A stretch of DNA of 64,000 nt from Streptomyces sp. 378 (lineage in GTDB: Bacteria; Actinomycetota; Actinomycetes; Streptomycetales; Streptomycetaceae): contig NZ_JASKMS010000026.1 of NCBI RefSeq assembly GCF_030124145.1, positions 1 to 64,000 on the forward strand, given 5' to 3'. Each line of letters begins with the position of its first letter. Within the stretch, counting starts at the first letter, position 1. Of this stretch, positions 51,199 to 58,920 are shown one piece after another. Below the pieces are notes generated by a model that searched no databases, was not told the DNA's origin, and worked only from the letters and a program-made list of their open reading frames with translations. The position numbers were made by a program, and so were the translations under genes.

Positions 51199-52184
51199 GC
51201 GGTCCCGGCATCTCCGTCGTGATCTGCGCGTACACCGAGGACCGCTGGGAGGACGTCCTCGCGGCGGTCTCCTCGGTCCGCGCGCAGTCACGACCGGCCC
51301 TGGAGACGCTGCTGGTCGTCGATCACCACCAGGCCCTTCTGGACCGTCTCGGCAAGGAGTACAAGGAAGCCGACGACGTGCGGGTGCTCGCCAACGCGGG
51401 CCCCCGCGGCCTGTCCGCCGGCCGCAACACCGGCATCGCCGCGGCCCGCGGCGAGATCGTGGCCTTCCTCGACGACGACGCCGTGGCCGAGCGCGACTGG
51501 CTGCGGCACTTCGCCGAGGCGTACGCCGACCCGCGGGTGATGGCGGTCGGCGGGCGCACGGTGCCGGTCTGGGCGTCGGGGCGGCGGCCCGACTGGTTCC
51601 CGGAGGAGTTCGACTGGGTGGTGGGCTGCACCTACCGCGGCCTGCCGCGCGGCCGGGTGCGGGTGCGCAACGTGCTCGGCGGCAACGCCTCGTTCCGCCG
51701 CAGCGCCTTCGACGCGGCGGGCGGCTTCGCCACCGGCATCGGCCGGGACGGCGACAAACGCCCGCTGGGATGCGAGGAGACGGAACTGTGCATCCGCCTC
51801 AGCCGCGCCCGGCCCGACGCGGTCCTGCTGATCGACGACCGGGCGGTGATCCATCACCGGGTGCCCGAGATCCGGGAGCGGTTCCGCTACTTCCGCACCC
51901 GCACCTACGCCGAGGGCCTGTCCAAGGCCCTGGTGGCCCGGAGCGTGGGGGCCGAGAAGGGCCTGGAGTCCGAGCGCCGGTACGCCACCCGGGTCCTGCC
52001 GGCCGGGGTGGCCCGGGGTCTGCGGGACGCCCTGCTGGCCCGGCCGGGCGGTGCCGGACGGGCCGGGGCGATCGTGGCCGGGGTGCTGACGGCGGCGGGC
52101 GGTTACGTCGTCGGCAGCGCACGGGCACGCCGGGGCGGGACCACCTTCTCGGTGCCGCAGGTGGAGGTGACGGCACGTGAGTGA
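51195..52184 (+). CDS. GT2 glycosyltransferase
   Basis: The 329-residue protein has GISVVICAYTEDRWEDVLAAVSS at the N-terminus, the DxD-like FLDDDAVAERDWL near 95, and an acceptor-side segment GCEETELCIRLSRA. A Gly/Arg-rich C-terminal segment with a possible membrane helix (AGAIVAGVLTAAGGYVVG) follows. The start is a rare TTG at 51195 with GGAGAGG upstream; it overlaps the previous stop. The protein probably builds a surface glycan with the neighbouring GT2. Confidence 0.85.
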   Translation: MSGPGISVVICAYTEDRWEDVLAAVSSVRAQSRPALETLLVVDHHQALLDRLGKEYKEADDVRVLANAGPRGLSAGRNTGIAAARGEIVAFLDDDAVAERDWLRHFAEAYADPRVMAVGGRTVPVWASGRRPDWFPEEFDWVVGCTYRGLPRGRVRVRNVLGGNASFRRSAFDAAGGFATGIGRDGDKRPLGCEETELCIRLSRARPDAVLLIDDRAVIHHRVPEIRERFRYFRTRTYAEGLSKALVARSVGAEKGLESERRYATRVLPAGVARGLRDALLARPGGAGRAGAIVAGVLTAAGGYVVGSARARRGGTTFSVPQVEVTARE

Positions 52185-52977
52185 CGCCCGCGTACCGATC
52201 CTCATGTACCACGCGGTCGCGACCGACCCGAACGAGGCGACCCGCGCCCTGTCGGTGACCCCGGAAGCGTTCGCCGAGCAGATGGCGGTGCTCGCCGACC
52301 GGGGCCGCACCCCGGTCACCACGGCCGAACTGGCGTCGTGCTGGCGCTCCGGCCGCGCGCTGCCGGAGCGGCCGGTCCTCATCACCTTCGACGACGGCTA
52401 CGAGGGTGTGCACCGGCACGCCCTGCCCGCGCTCGCCGAACACGGCTTCCCGGCCACCCTGTTCGTCACCACCGGGTGGCTCAGGGGCCCGTACGACACC
52501 GGGGGCGGCCTGGACACCATGCTGGACTGGGACCAGGTCCGCGAACTCGCGGCGGCGGGCGTCGAGATCGGTGGGCACAGCCACAGCCATCCGCAGCTCG
52601 ACCAGGTCTCGGAGGCCACCCTGCGGTTCGAGCTGATCCACTGCAAGGAGATCGTCTCGGACCAACTGGGCGCCGTGCCCGCCTCGTTCGCCTACCCCTA
52701 CGGTTACTCCAGCCGCCGGGTCCGGCAGGCGGTGCGCGAGACGGGTTACGCCCAGGCCCTCGCCGTCGGCAACGGCCTGGCGCGCCGGGCGCAGGGGCCG
52801 TACGCCCTGCGGCGGGTGACGGTGCGCCGCGGCACCGGCATCGAGGAGTTCGAGCGGGTGGTCGAGGGCCGCGCGATCACCCGTACGTTCGCCCGGGACC
52901 GCGCCCTGACCAAGGGGTACGCCGTGGTCCGCGGGACCCGGCGGGCCCGCCGCCTCATCTCCCGCACCGAGGGCTGA
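52177..52977 (+). CDS. Polysaccharide deacetylase (NodB-type CE4)
   Basis: This 266-residue protein has the CE4 NodB domain with FDDGYEG (Asp72, Asp73) and the metal pair His134 and His138 in GGHSHSHPQ, followed by FAYPYG. CE4 enzymes remove acetyl groups from N-acetylhexosamines in glycans. There is no signal peptide, so it acts in the cytoplasm, or is exported otherwise. The GTG start overlaps the preceding gene by 8 nt. A perfect 12-bp hairpin follows its stop. Confidence 0.88.
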   Translation: MSDARVPILMYHAVATDPNEATRALSVTPEAFAEQMAVLADRGRTPVTTAELASCWRSGRALPERPVLITFDDGYEGVHRHALPALAEHGFPATLFVTTGWLRGPYDTGGGLDTMLDWDQVRELAAAGVEIGGHSHSHPQLDQVSEATLRFELIHCKEIVSDQLGAVPASFAYPYGYSSRRVRQAVRETGYAQALAVGNGLARRAQGPYALRRVTVRRGTGIEEFERVVEGRAITRTFARDRALTKGYAVVRGTRRARRLISRTEG

Positions 52978-52994
52978 CCTGCGCGGGACTACAT

Positions 52995-53027
52995 GCCGCG
53001 TGCACCGGGAAACCGGGTGCACGCGGC
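52995..53027 (+). terminator. Terminator of the glycosyltransferase operon
   Basis: GCCGCGTGCACC and GGTGCACGCGGC form a perfect 12-bp stem with a 9-nt centre that can pair further, 17 nt after the deacetylase stop. Confidence 0.75.
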
Positions 53028-53051
53028 GCTCCCGTGCCGGATCATGGCGGC

Positions 53052-54146
53052 ATGTCTGACAACCCGCACGAGGCGCTGCCGATCCGGCTCAACGTCGACG
53101 ACTCCGACTCCCCGTCCGACGTCGTCGACGCGCTGTTCCTCGGCCGCTTCGCGACGGGCGAGCAGCCGTTCTCCCACGCGGTGAACATCGACCGCGTCCG
53201 GTCCGGGGCGACGCTGATGCCGTCCGGTGCCCGCCTGCTGCGCGTCGCCCGGGACGACGACCGCAGCGCGACCCTCGCCGAGGGCGACGGCTGGACGCTG
53301 CTGGTCTCCCGCTGGAACCGGGGCGCCGACGTCACGGTGACGGCGACCAGCGAGGAACTGGCGAAGAAGGTCCTCGACCAGGCCACGGACGGCGCGGCGG
53401 ACGAGCCCGAACCGCAGCCGGAGAACGTCACGATGGGCTTTTGGTACGTCTCCCCGCGCCGCGGCCCGCACCGCACCACCCGCCAGATCGCGGCGGGCAC
53501 CTGGGAAGAGGTCCGGCCCAACTACACCGCGCCGGTGGCGGACGCCATGGACCGCCTGATGAAGACGACCCCGGAGGACATCGCGGGCCGGCTGCTCCTG
53601 TTGCACGGCCCGCCGGGCACCGGCAAGACCTCGGCGCTGCGCACCCTGGCCCGGTCCTGGCGCGACTGGTGCCAGGTGGACTGCGTCCTGGACCCCGAGC
53701 GGCTCTTCTCCGACGTCGGCTACCTCATGGACATCGCCATCGGCGAGGAGGACGCGACGGGCAAGGGCCGCTGGCGGCTGCTGCTCCTGGAGGACTGCGA
53801 CGAGCTGATCCGCGGCGAGGCCAAGCACACGGCGGGTCAGGCCCTGTCGAGGTTGCTGAACCTGACGGACGGCCTGCTCGGCCAGGGCCGCAACGTCCTG
53901 GTCGGGGTCACCACCAACGAGGACCTGGAGCGCCTGCACCCGGCCGTGGTCCGACCCGGCCGCTGCCTCGCCCGGGTCGAGATCGGTCCGCTGACCCGAG
54001 CCGAGGCGGTGAACTGGCTGGGCCGGGAAGACGGGGTCGGCCGCGAGGGCGCGACGCTGGCGGAGCTGTACGCGCTGCGCCGGGGCACGTCCCCGACCTC
54101 CCTGCCGGAACCGCGCGGGGGCGTCGACGCGGGGCTGTATCTGTAG
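53052..54146 (+). CDS. AAA-type ATPase with DUF5925 domain
   Basis: The 364-residue protein has an N-terminal DUF5925-type half (1-125) and an AAA domain: Walker A GPPGTGKT (about 186-193), Walker B RLLLLEDCDE, and sensor segment LVGVTTNEDLERLHPAVVRPGR. The C-terminal lid is short. Stand-alone members occur widely in actinobacteria without known function. It follows the glycosyltransferase operon with its own spacing. Start ATG 53052. Confidence 0.87.
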   Translation: MSDNPHEALPIRLNVDDSDSPSDVVDALFLGRFATGEQPFSHAVNIDRVRSGATLMPSGARLLRVARDDDRSATLAEGDGWTLLVSRWNRGADVTVTATSEELAKKVLDQATDGAADEPEPQPENVTMGFWYVSPRRGPHRTTRQIAAGTWEEVRPNYTAPVADAMDRLMKTTPEDIAGRLLLLHGPPGTGKTSALRTLARSWRDWCQVDCVLDPERLFSDVGYLMDIAIGEEDATGKGRWRLLLLEDCDELIRGEAKHTAGQALSRLLNLTDGLLGQGRNVLVGVTTNEDLERLHPAVVRPGRCLARVEIGPLTRAEAVNWLGREDGVGREGATLAELYALRRGTSPTSLPEPRGGVDAGLYL

Positions 54147-54259
54147 CGAGGCCACCCTCGAGGGCCGTTCACAACCGCTTCTCACCTTCTTGTCACCCGG
54201 GCGTGCCACAGTGTCCGGCGGAGCGATGCCGAGCTCCGCATGGACCAGGGAGGCCTCCG

Positions 54260-54655
54260 ATGGCACACACGGCACCCACCGTGTTCAGCGAACCGGCCCA
54301 CCGCGTCGGGCGGTGGGTCCTGCCCGTCGTCCTGGGTGCCGTCTACGGCAACTGGGTCGCGGTGAACCGGCGTCACGGCGGCCCGATCACCGGACCGGAT
54401 GTGGCGTGGGGTGTGTGGAGCGCGCTGGCCTTCATGGCCCTCTGCGTCGCCGTGGTCCAGGCGACGCGGCGTCTCAGGCGCGACCTGCACGCCCTGCACG
54501 CCCTGCTCCGGGCCGTCTTCGCCGGCGCCGCGCTGGGCTTTCTCTACAGCCAGACCGGGGACGACCTCCGCCCGGTGGTCATCACGACACTGCTGGTCAC
54601 GGCAGCCGTCTTCCTGCTGTTGCTCTATCGCTTCCACACGCGCGCCGCCGCGTAG
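54260..54655 (+). CDS. Small membrane protein, unknown function
   Basis: This 131-residue protein has three to four membrane helices (about 18-36, 50-66, 82-100 and 106-125) and a basic linker QATRRLRRDLHALH. GGGAGG lies 6 nt before the ATG. It is not recognised as a named family. It lies 113 nt downstream of the AAA protein. Confidence 0.75.
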   Translation: MAHTAPTVFSEPAHRVGRWVLPVVLGAVYGNWVAVNRRHGGPITGPDVAWGVWSALAFMALCVAVVQATRRLRRDLHALHALLRAVFAGAALGFLYSQTGDDLRPVVITTLLVTAAVFLLLLYRFHTRAAA

Positions 54656-54719
54656 CGGGTCCGCGGGACACCGGGCCGCCGTTGCCGTCCTCCAGGGCGC
54701 CTGGTGCTTTGATGGGGAT

Positions 54720-55496
54720 ATGACCCTGTTCGTCGGCACGTCCGGGTGGCAGTACCGAGACTGGCGGGACGTCCTGTACCCGTCCGGGCTGCCGATGCGG
54801 CTCTGGCTGGAGGAGTACGCGGGGCAGTTCGCCACCGTCGAGATCAACAACGCCTTCTACCGGCTTCCGGCCCGGGAGACGTTCGAGAACTGGCGGGGGC
54901 GGGTGCCCGGGGACTTCGTCGTCGCGGTCAAGGCGAGCCGCTATCTGACGCACATCAAGCGGCTCAAGGACCCCGAGGAGCCGGTGCACCGGCTGATGAG
55001 CCACGCGGCGGGTCTCGGCGACCGTCTGGGTCCGGTCCTGCTCCAGCTCCCGCCCACCCTGCGCGCCGACCCGGGCCTGCTGGCCGCGTGCCTGGCCTGC
55101 TTCCCGGCCCCGACCCGGGTCGCGGTCGAGCCGCGCCACGACTCCTGGTGGACACCGGAGGTCCGCCGGGTCCTGGAGTCCCGGGGCGCCGCCCTGTGCT
55201 GGGCCGACATCCTGGCCCGCCCGGCCACACCGCTGTGGCGCACCACCGACTGGGGCTACGTCCGCTTCCACCAGGGCCGTGCCCGGCCCTGGCCCCGCTA
55301 CGGCCACCGCTCCCTCGCCACCTGGCTCGACCGCATCGCCACGACCTGGTCCGACGGCGGGGACGTCTACGCCTACTTCAACAACGACCCGGGAGGCGCC
55401 GCGGTGGCGGACGCGATGGCGTTCGCACGGGCGGGCAGGTCGGCGGGTCTGGACATCACTCGGACACCGCAGCGGCTGACGCGGCCGTCCGGCTGA
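54720..55496 (+). CDS. DUF72 domain protein
   Basis: The 258-residue protein has the DUF72 opening LFVGTSGWQYRDWRDVLYP and segments VEINNAFYRLPARETFENW, VEPRHDSWW and VYAYFNNDPGG, which form a TIM-barrel-like fold. The function is unproven. Start ATG 54720. It is convergent with the short GntR gene (5 nt apart). Confidence 0.9.
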   Translation: MTLFVGTSGWQYRDWRDVLYPSGLPMRLWLEEYAGQFATVEINNAFYRLPARETFENWRGRVPGDFVVAVKASRYLTHIKRLKDPEEPVHRLMSHAAGLGDRLGPVLLQLPPTLRADPGLLAACLACFPAPTRVAVEPRHDSWWTPEVRRVLESRGAALCWADILARPATPLWRTTDWGYVRFHQGRARPWPRYGHRSLATWLDRIATTWSDGGDVYAYFNNDPGGAAVADAMAFARAGRSAGLDITRTPQRLTRPSG

Positions 55497-55500
55497 GGCC

Positions 55501-55869
55501 CTACTCCCCGTGAGCCGCCCGCAGGGCGTCCCGGACCGCTGCGAGCGCGAGGTCCTCGCCCAGCCCGAGCCTCCTGGCCCGCTCCGCGTAGGCCTGTGCG
55601 GCCGAGGCCAGTTCGCGGTCCGCCGCCGAGCCGGCCGCGGCCACGAACGTGCCGTTGCGGCCCCGCGTCTCGATCACCCCGTCCGCCTCCAGCGCCCGGT
55701 ACGCCTTGGCGACCGTGTTCGCGGCCAGGCCCAGCGACTCCGCCAGTCCCCGCACGGTCGGCAGCCGGTAGCCCACCGGCAGCGCGCCCGACCGCGCCTG
55801 CTCGGAGATCCGCGCTCGCACCTGCTCGTAGGGGGGAGCACTGTCGTCGATGTCGATCCTCAAGGTCAC
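55501..55869 (-). CDS. Short GntR (YtrA-type) regulator
   Basis: The 122-residue regulator has a GntR winged helix at about 8-75 (DDSAPPYEQVRARISEQARSGALPVGYRLPTVRGLAESLGLAANTVAKAYRALEADGVIETRGRNGTFVAA) and only a short helical tail, as in YtrA. YtrA-type proteins usually control ABC exporters, but none lies next to it. Start GTG 55869; the ribosome site is weak. Confidence 0.85.
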   Translation of the reverse strand: MTLRIDIDDSAPPYEQVRARISEQARSGALPVGYRLPTVRGLAESLGLAANTVAKAYRALEADGVIETRGRNGTFVAAAGSAADRELASAAQAYAERARRLGLGEDLALAAVRDALRAAHGE

Positions 55870-55940
55870 GGGCCGATTGTCGCGCACCCGGCGGAAAATG
55901 AGAGGCATCCCCGAGGGGTTCACCCGTAGCGTGCGCCTCC

Positions 55941-56870
55941 ATGACCGTGATCGTGCGTGACCTGCGCCCCGATGTCCCGGCCGACGCCGAGGGGTTCTCC
56001 ACCACCCGCCGCCTCGCCCTTCCGTACATGCTCTCCACACCCGAGTCCGTGGTGCACACCCTGACGCACGCCCACCCGGACGCCCACTTCGGGCAGCTCG
56101 TCGCCGAGGAGGACGGTGAGATCATCGGCACGGCTCAGGTCAGCGTCGCCCACGACAGTCCTGAGCCCGGCCAGGGCTCGGCCAACATCTACGTCCGTCC
56201 CGGCCACCGGGGGCGCGGCGCCGGTTCGCTCCTGCTGCGCGCCGCCGAGGAGCGCCTGGGGCGCCTGGGCGTCACAAAACTGTTCTCCTGGGTGCTGGAC
56301 GAGCCAGGCCACCGTGCCTTCGCCGAGCGGCGCGGCTTCCGGGCCAGCCGTTCCGCCTGGTTCCTGCGCCTGGACCTGGCGGCCGGCACCCTGCCGCCCC
56401 GCCAGGAGCCCGCGCCGGGAGTCGAACTGCGCACGGCCTCCGACTTCGAGGACGACCCGCGCCCGATGTTCGAACTGGACGCGGAGACGTCGTCGGACGA
56501 ACCGAGCGACATCGACGTGGAGTTCGCGGACTACGAGGCCTGGGTCGAGGAGCACTGGAAGCATCCGCTGCTCAACCGCGACCTGACCACGGTCGCCGTC
56601 GTCGACGGCCGTCCCGCCGCGTTCAGCGTGGCGTACACCGACGGCGACTCCCGCTACGGCACCGCCATGACCGGCACCGCCCGCGCGTTCCGCGGCAGGG
56701 GCCTGGCGAAGCTCGCCAAGAACGACTCCCTGCACCGGGCCCGCGCCGCGGGGTACACGGAGGCGTTCACCGGTAACGACACCGGAAACGAGCCGATGAT
56801 CGCCATCAACAAGTGGTTCGGCTACGAAGTCTGCGCGAAGGAGGTGCGTTATGTCCGCGAACTCGGCTGA
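55941..56870 (+). CDS. Tandem GNAT acetyltransferase
   Basis: The 309-residue protein contains two GNAT domains. The first has the acetyl-CoA loop VRPGHRGRGAGSLLLRAA (about 92-108). The second has TARAFRGRGLAKLAKNDSLHRA. Such double GNAT proteins include Streptomyces and mycobacterial enzymes like MshD or Eis relatives, but the acceptor is unknown. The last 20 nt overlap the DUF402 gene, so the two are coupled. Confidence 0.88.
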   Translation: MTVIVRDLRPDVPADAEGFSTTRRLALPYMLSTPESVVHTLTHAHPDAHFGQLVAEEDGEIIGTAQVSVAHDSPEPGQGSANIYVRPGHRGRGAGSLLLRAAEERLGRLGVTKLFSWVLDEPGHRAFAERRGFRASRSAWFLRLDLAAGTLPPRQEPAPGVELRTASDFEDDPRPMFELDAETSSDEPSDIDVEFADYEAWVEEHWKHPLLNRDLTTVAVVDGRPAAFSVAYTDGDSRYGTAMTGTARAFRGRGLAKLAKNDSLHRARAAGYTEAFTGNDTGNEPMIAINKWFGYEVCAKEVRYVRELG

Positions 56871-57351
56871 CGGGCCCGCCCGGCTGGACGTCGTCCTCGT
56901 CAAGGCGGGCCGTACGAAGATCCGTTACACCGGCGAGCTGCTGGCGGACGACGGCACGCGCGTCGTGGTACGCGCGCCCTGGGCGGGCTCCGGCGTCCGC
57001 GACTTCGAGTTCGTCCGCTTCGAGCCCGGGGACGTCTTCACGGAGTACTACTGGCGCGACCGGTGGTACGCGGTGAAGGAGGTCCGCTCCGCCACGGGCA
57101 CGCTGAAGGGCTGGTACTGCGATGTCACCCGCCCCGCCCGGTGCTCCGGCCCGGAGCTGGTCGTGGAGGATCTCGACCTGGACCTGTGGCGCTCCGCGGA
57201 CGGCACGGACGTGCGGCGCCTGGACGAGGACGAGTTCGCCGAGAGCGGCCTCGGCGAGTCGGACCCAGTGGCGGCGCGGGCCGCCCTGGCCGCGCTCGAC
57301 GAGCTGGAGTCACTGGCCCGCGACGGTGGTTTCACCGCGCTCCTGGCCTGA
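56851..57351 (+). CDS. DUF402 domain protein (nucleoside di/triphosphate phosphatase-like)
   Basis: The 166-residue protein contains the DUF402 barrel: FTEYYWRDRWYAVKEVRSATGTLKGWYCDVTRPAR and VVEDLDLDLWR. The Asp/Glu cluster in this fold binds metal in the characterised S. aureus and B. subtilis relatives (Ntdp). The ATG lies after AAGGAGG within the GNAT gene. The 3' end overlaps the convergent methyltransferase gene by 42 nt. Confidence 0.85.
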   Translation: MSANSADGPARLDVVLVKAGRTKIRYTGELLADDGTRVVVRAPWAGSGVRDFEFVRFEPGDVFTEYYWRDRWYAVKEVRSATGTLKGWYCDVTRPARCSGPELVVEDLDLDLWRSADGTDVRRLDEDEFAESGLGESDPVAARAALAALDELESLARDGGFTALLA

Positions 57352-57969
57352 CGCCCGGGCCCGCGCGATCACCGCGTACCGCTCGTCCGCCACCGCCCCG
57401 CCCCACAGCAGCGGATCGCCGGAGAGCCGCTCCACGCGCACCTGCCCGGCGAGGGGACCGAGCAGGTGCGTGATCCGCTCGGCCGGTACGCCGACCGGCG
57501 CGACGCTTCCCCACACGCCCTCGACCAGCACGAGCCGCCCTCCCGGCCGCAGCAGCCCGCACCAGCGTCTGAGGGCGCGGCCGGGGTCGGGCAGGGCCCA
57601 CAGGACGTGCCGGACGAGCACGGCGTCGAAGCGCCGTTCCCCGACCGGCGGTGACGCCGCGTCCCCGAGGAGGAACACGGCGTCGCGCCCGGCCAGTTTC
57701 TCCCGGGCGAGCGTCACCATCGCCGGGGAGAGGTCCACGCCCGTCACGCGATGGCCCTGCTCGGACGCGAGGAGTGACAGGCTGCCGGTGCCGCAGCCGA
57801 GGTCGAGGACGTCGCCCGCGCGCTCCGGCAGCCAACCGCGCAGCCGCCCTGCCCAGGCGCGGCGCACGTCGGGGTCGCGCAGGCCGTGGTCGGGTTCCTC
57901 GTCGAAGGAGGCCGCCTCGGCGTCCCAGTCCACGTCGGAGCAGGTCACCGGCTCCCTGTCGTTCGTCAT
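57310..57969 (-). CDS. SAM-dependent class I methyltransferase
   Basis: The 219-residue enzyme has the AdoMet motif I VLDLGCGTGSLSLLASEQG (about 53-71) with an acidic residue in GVDLSP, and later motifs DAVLVRHVLWALPDP and LRPGGRLVLVEG. The acceptor is unknown. Direct repeats lie in its promoter (57986-58024). The gene end overlaps the DUF402 gene. Confidence 0.9.
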   Translation of the reverse strand: MTNDREPVTCSDVDWDAEAASFDEEPDHGLRDPDVRRAWAGRLRGWLPERAGDVLDLGCGTGSLSLLASEQGHRVTGVDLSPAMVTLAREKLAGRDAVFLLGDAASPPVGERRFDAVLVRHVLWALPDPGRALRRWCGLLRPGGRLVLVEGVWGSVAPVGVPAERITHLLGPLAGQVRVERLSGDPLLWGGAVADERYAVIARARASGQERGETTVAGQ

Positions 57970-57985
57970 GACCCAAGAGTGACAC

Positions 57986-58024
57986 CCGCCACTGACACCC
58001 GAATCGTGACTGCCGCCACTGACA
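57986..58024. repeat. Direct repeat in the methyltransferase promoter
   Basis: CCGCCACTGACA occurs at 57986-57997 and 58013-58024, 27 nt apart. They could be binding sites for an activator of the methyltransferase or of the small gene at 58108. Confidence 0.5.
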
Positions 58025-58059
58025 GACCGGGAGCGATGAGTAACCCTCCCCCGAAAGGT

Positions 58060-58740
58060 CTACCTCCGTGAGAACGCGGAACCCGGTAGACCCTTGAGGA
58101 GGCAGCCATGCGCCGTGTGACCGTGCAGAAGCCCCTGAAGAAGACGGACGTCCGCCGGGTCCGCGACGAAGCCGACGAGCGCCCCGCTGGACGCCCGGAG
58201 GTCCGCAAGGACATCGCTCGCACGTGGTGGCCGGACGCCTGAGCGGCCGGTGCCGGTCATGAGACGCGCCGCAGGGACCGCCCACGAGGGGCAGGGCAGC
58301 CGCTTGCGGTAGTGCAGGCGGTCATGGGGCCCGTCCGTGCGGGGCTCCACCCGTTCGTAGCCGTACCTCGGGCAGCTCTTCTGGTTCTCCCACATCAGCG
58401 CGTTCGTGTAGAGCCGGATCTCGGACAGTCCCAGCCCGCGCGCGTGTGCCTCCACGAGCCGCAGCAGGCGCCGACCCACTCCCCGGCCGTGTGCCGCGGG
58501 GTGGACGGCGATGGTGTCGAGGAAGAGGTGGTCCTCGAACGCCTCGACCACGACGAGCCCGGTCACGGGATCGCCCGTCACGAACACCTTGCCCGCGGCC
58601 ACGTTCGCCGCGTGGTCCTCCCGCATGGGTTGCGGCGCCCGCCCGATGCGCTCGACGTAGGGGCGGAAGGCCGCGTCGATCACCTCCGCGACGGCCGGTA
58701 CGTCGGCGGCCCCGGCCGGCCGGATCTCCTCGTCTGCCAT
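58060..58740 (-). CDS. GNAT acetyltransferase with long C-terminal extension
   Basis: The first about 150 residues form a complete GNAT domain (FLDTIAVHPAAHGRGVGRRLLRLVEAHARGLGLSEIRLYTNALMWENQKSCPRYGYERV), then HYRKRL, where such proteins normally end. Here the frame stays open for about 65 more residues, antisense to the small gene at 58108. The extension has no recognisable fold. Either the natural stop has been lost or the real protein ends near 58280 through an unseen frameshift. Start ATG 58740. Confidence 0.75.
   Translation of the reverse strand: MADEEIRPAGAADVPAVAEVIDAAFRPYVERIGRAPQPMREDHAANVAAGKVFVTGDPVTGLVVVEAFEDHLFLDTIAVHPAAHGRGVGRRLLRLVEAHARGLGLSEIRLYTNALMWENQKSCPRYGYERVEPRTDGPHDRLHYRKRLPCPSWAVPAARLMTGTGRSGVRPPRASDVLADLRASSGALVGFVADPADVRLLQGLLHGHTAHGCLLKGLPGSAFSRR
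58108..58242 (+). CDS. 44-residue small protein, unknown function
   Basis: A good ribosome site (GAGGAGG, 5 nt spacing) precedes ATG 58108. The product MRRVTVQKPLKKTDVRRVRD and onward is very basic and ends RTWWPDA. There is no membrane helix or signal. It is entirely antisense to the extension of the GNAT gene. The strong ribosome site and the 12-bp repeats upstream favour a real gene. Confidence 0.55.
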   Translation: MRRVTVQKPLKKTDVRRVRDEADERPAGRPEVRKDIARTWWPDA

Positions 58741-58920
58741 GCCGTGACGGTACCTACCTGATGCCAGTCCGAACACTCCCTTAAGCGGGCCATAAGGATC
58801 TCCTCCACCCGCCCTCAGCAGGCGATTTCCCGGTTTTCAGGGGTTAGCTTCGGATCACCCCACGGGATCCGGCCCACCGGGGCCAAGCCCTTCCCCCGCA
58901 CCGTTTCGAGGAGTTCCCGC

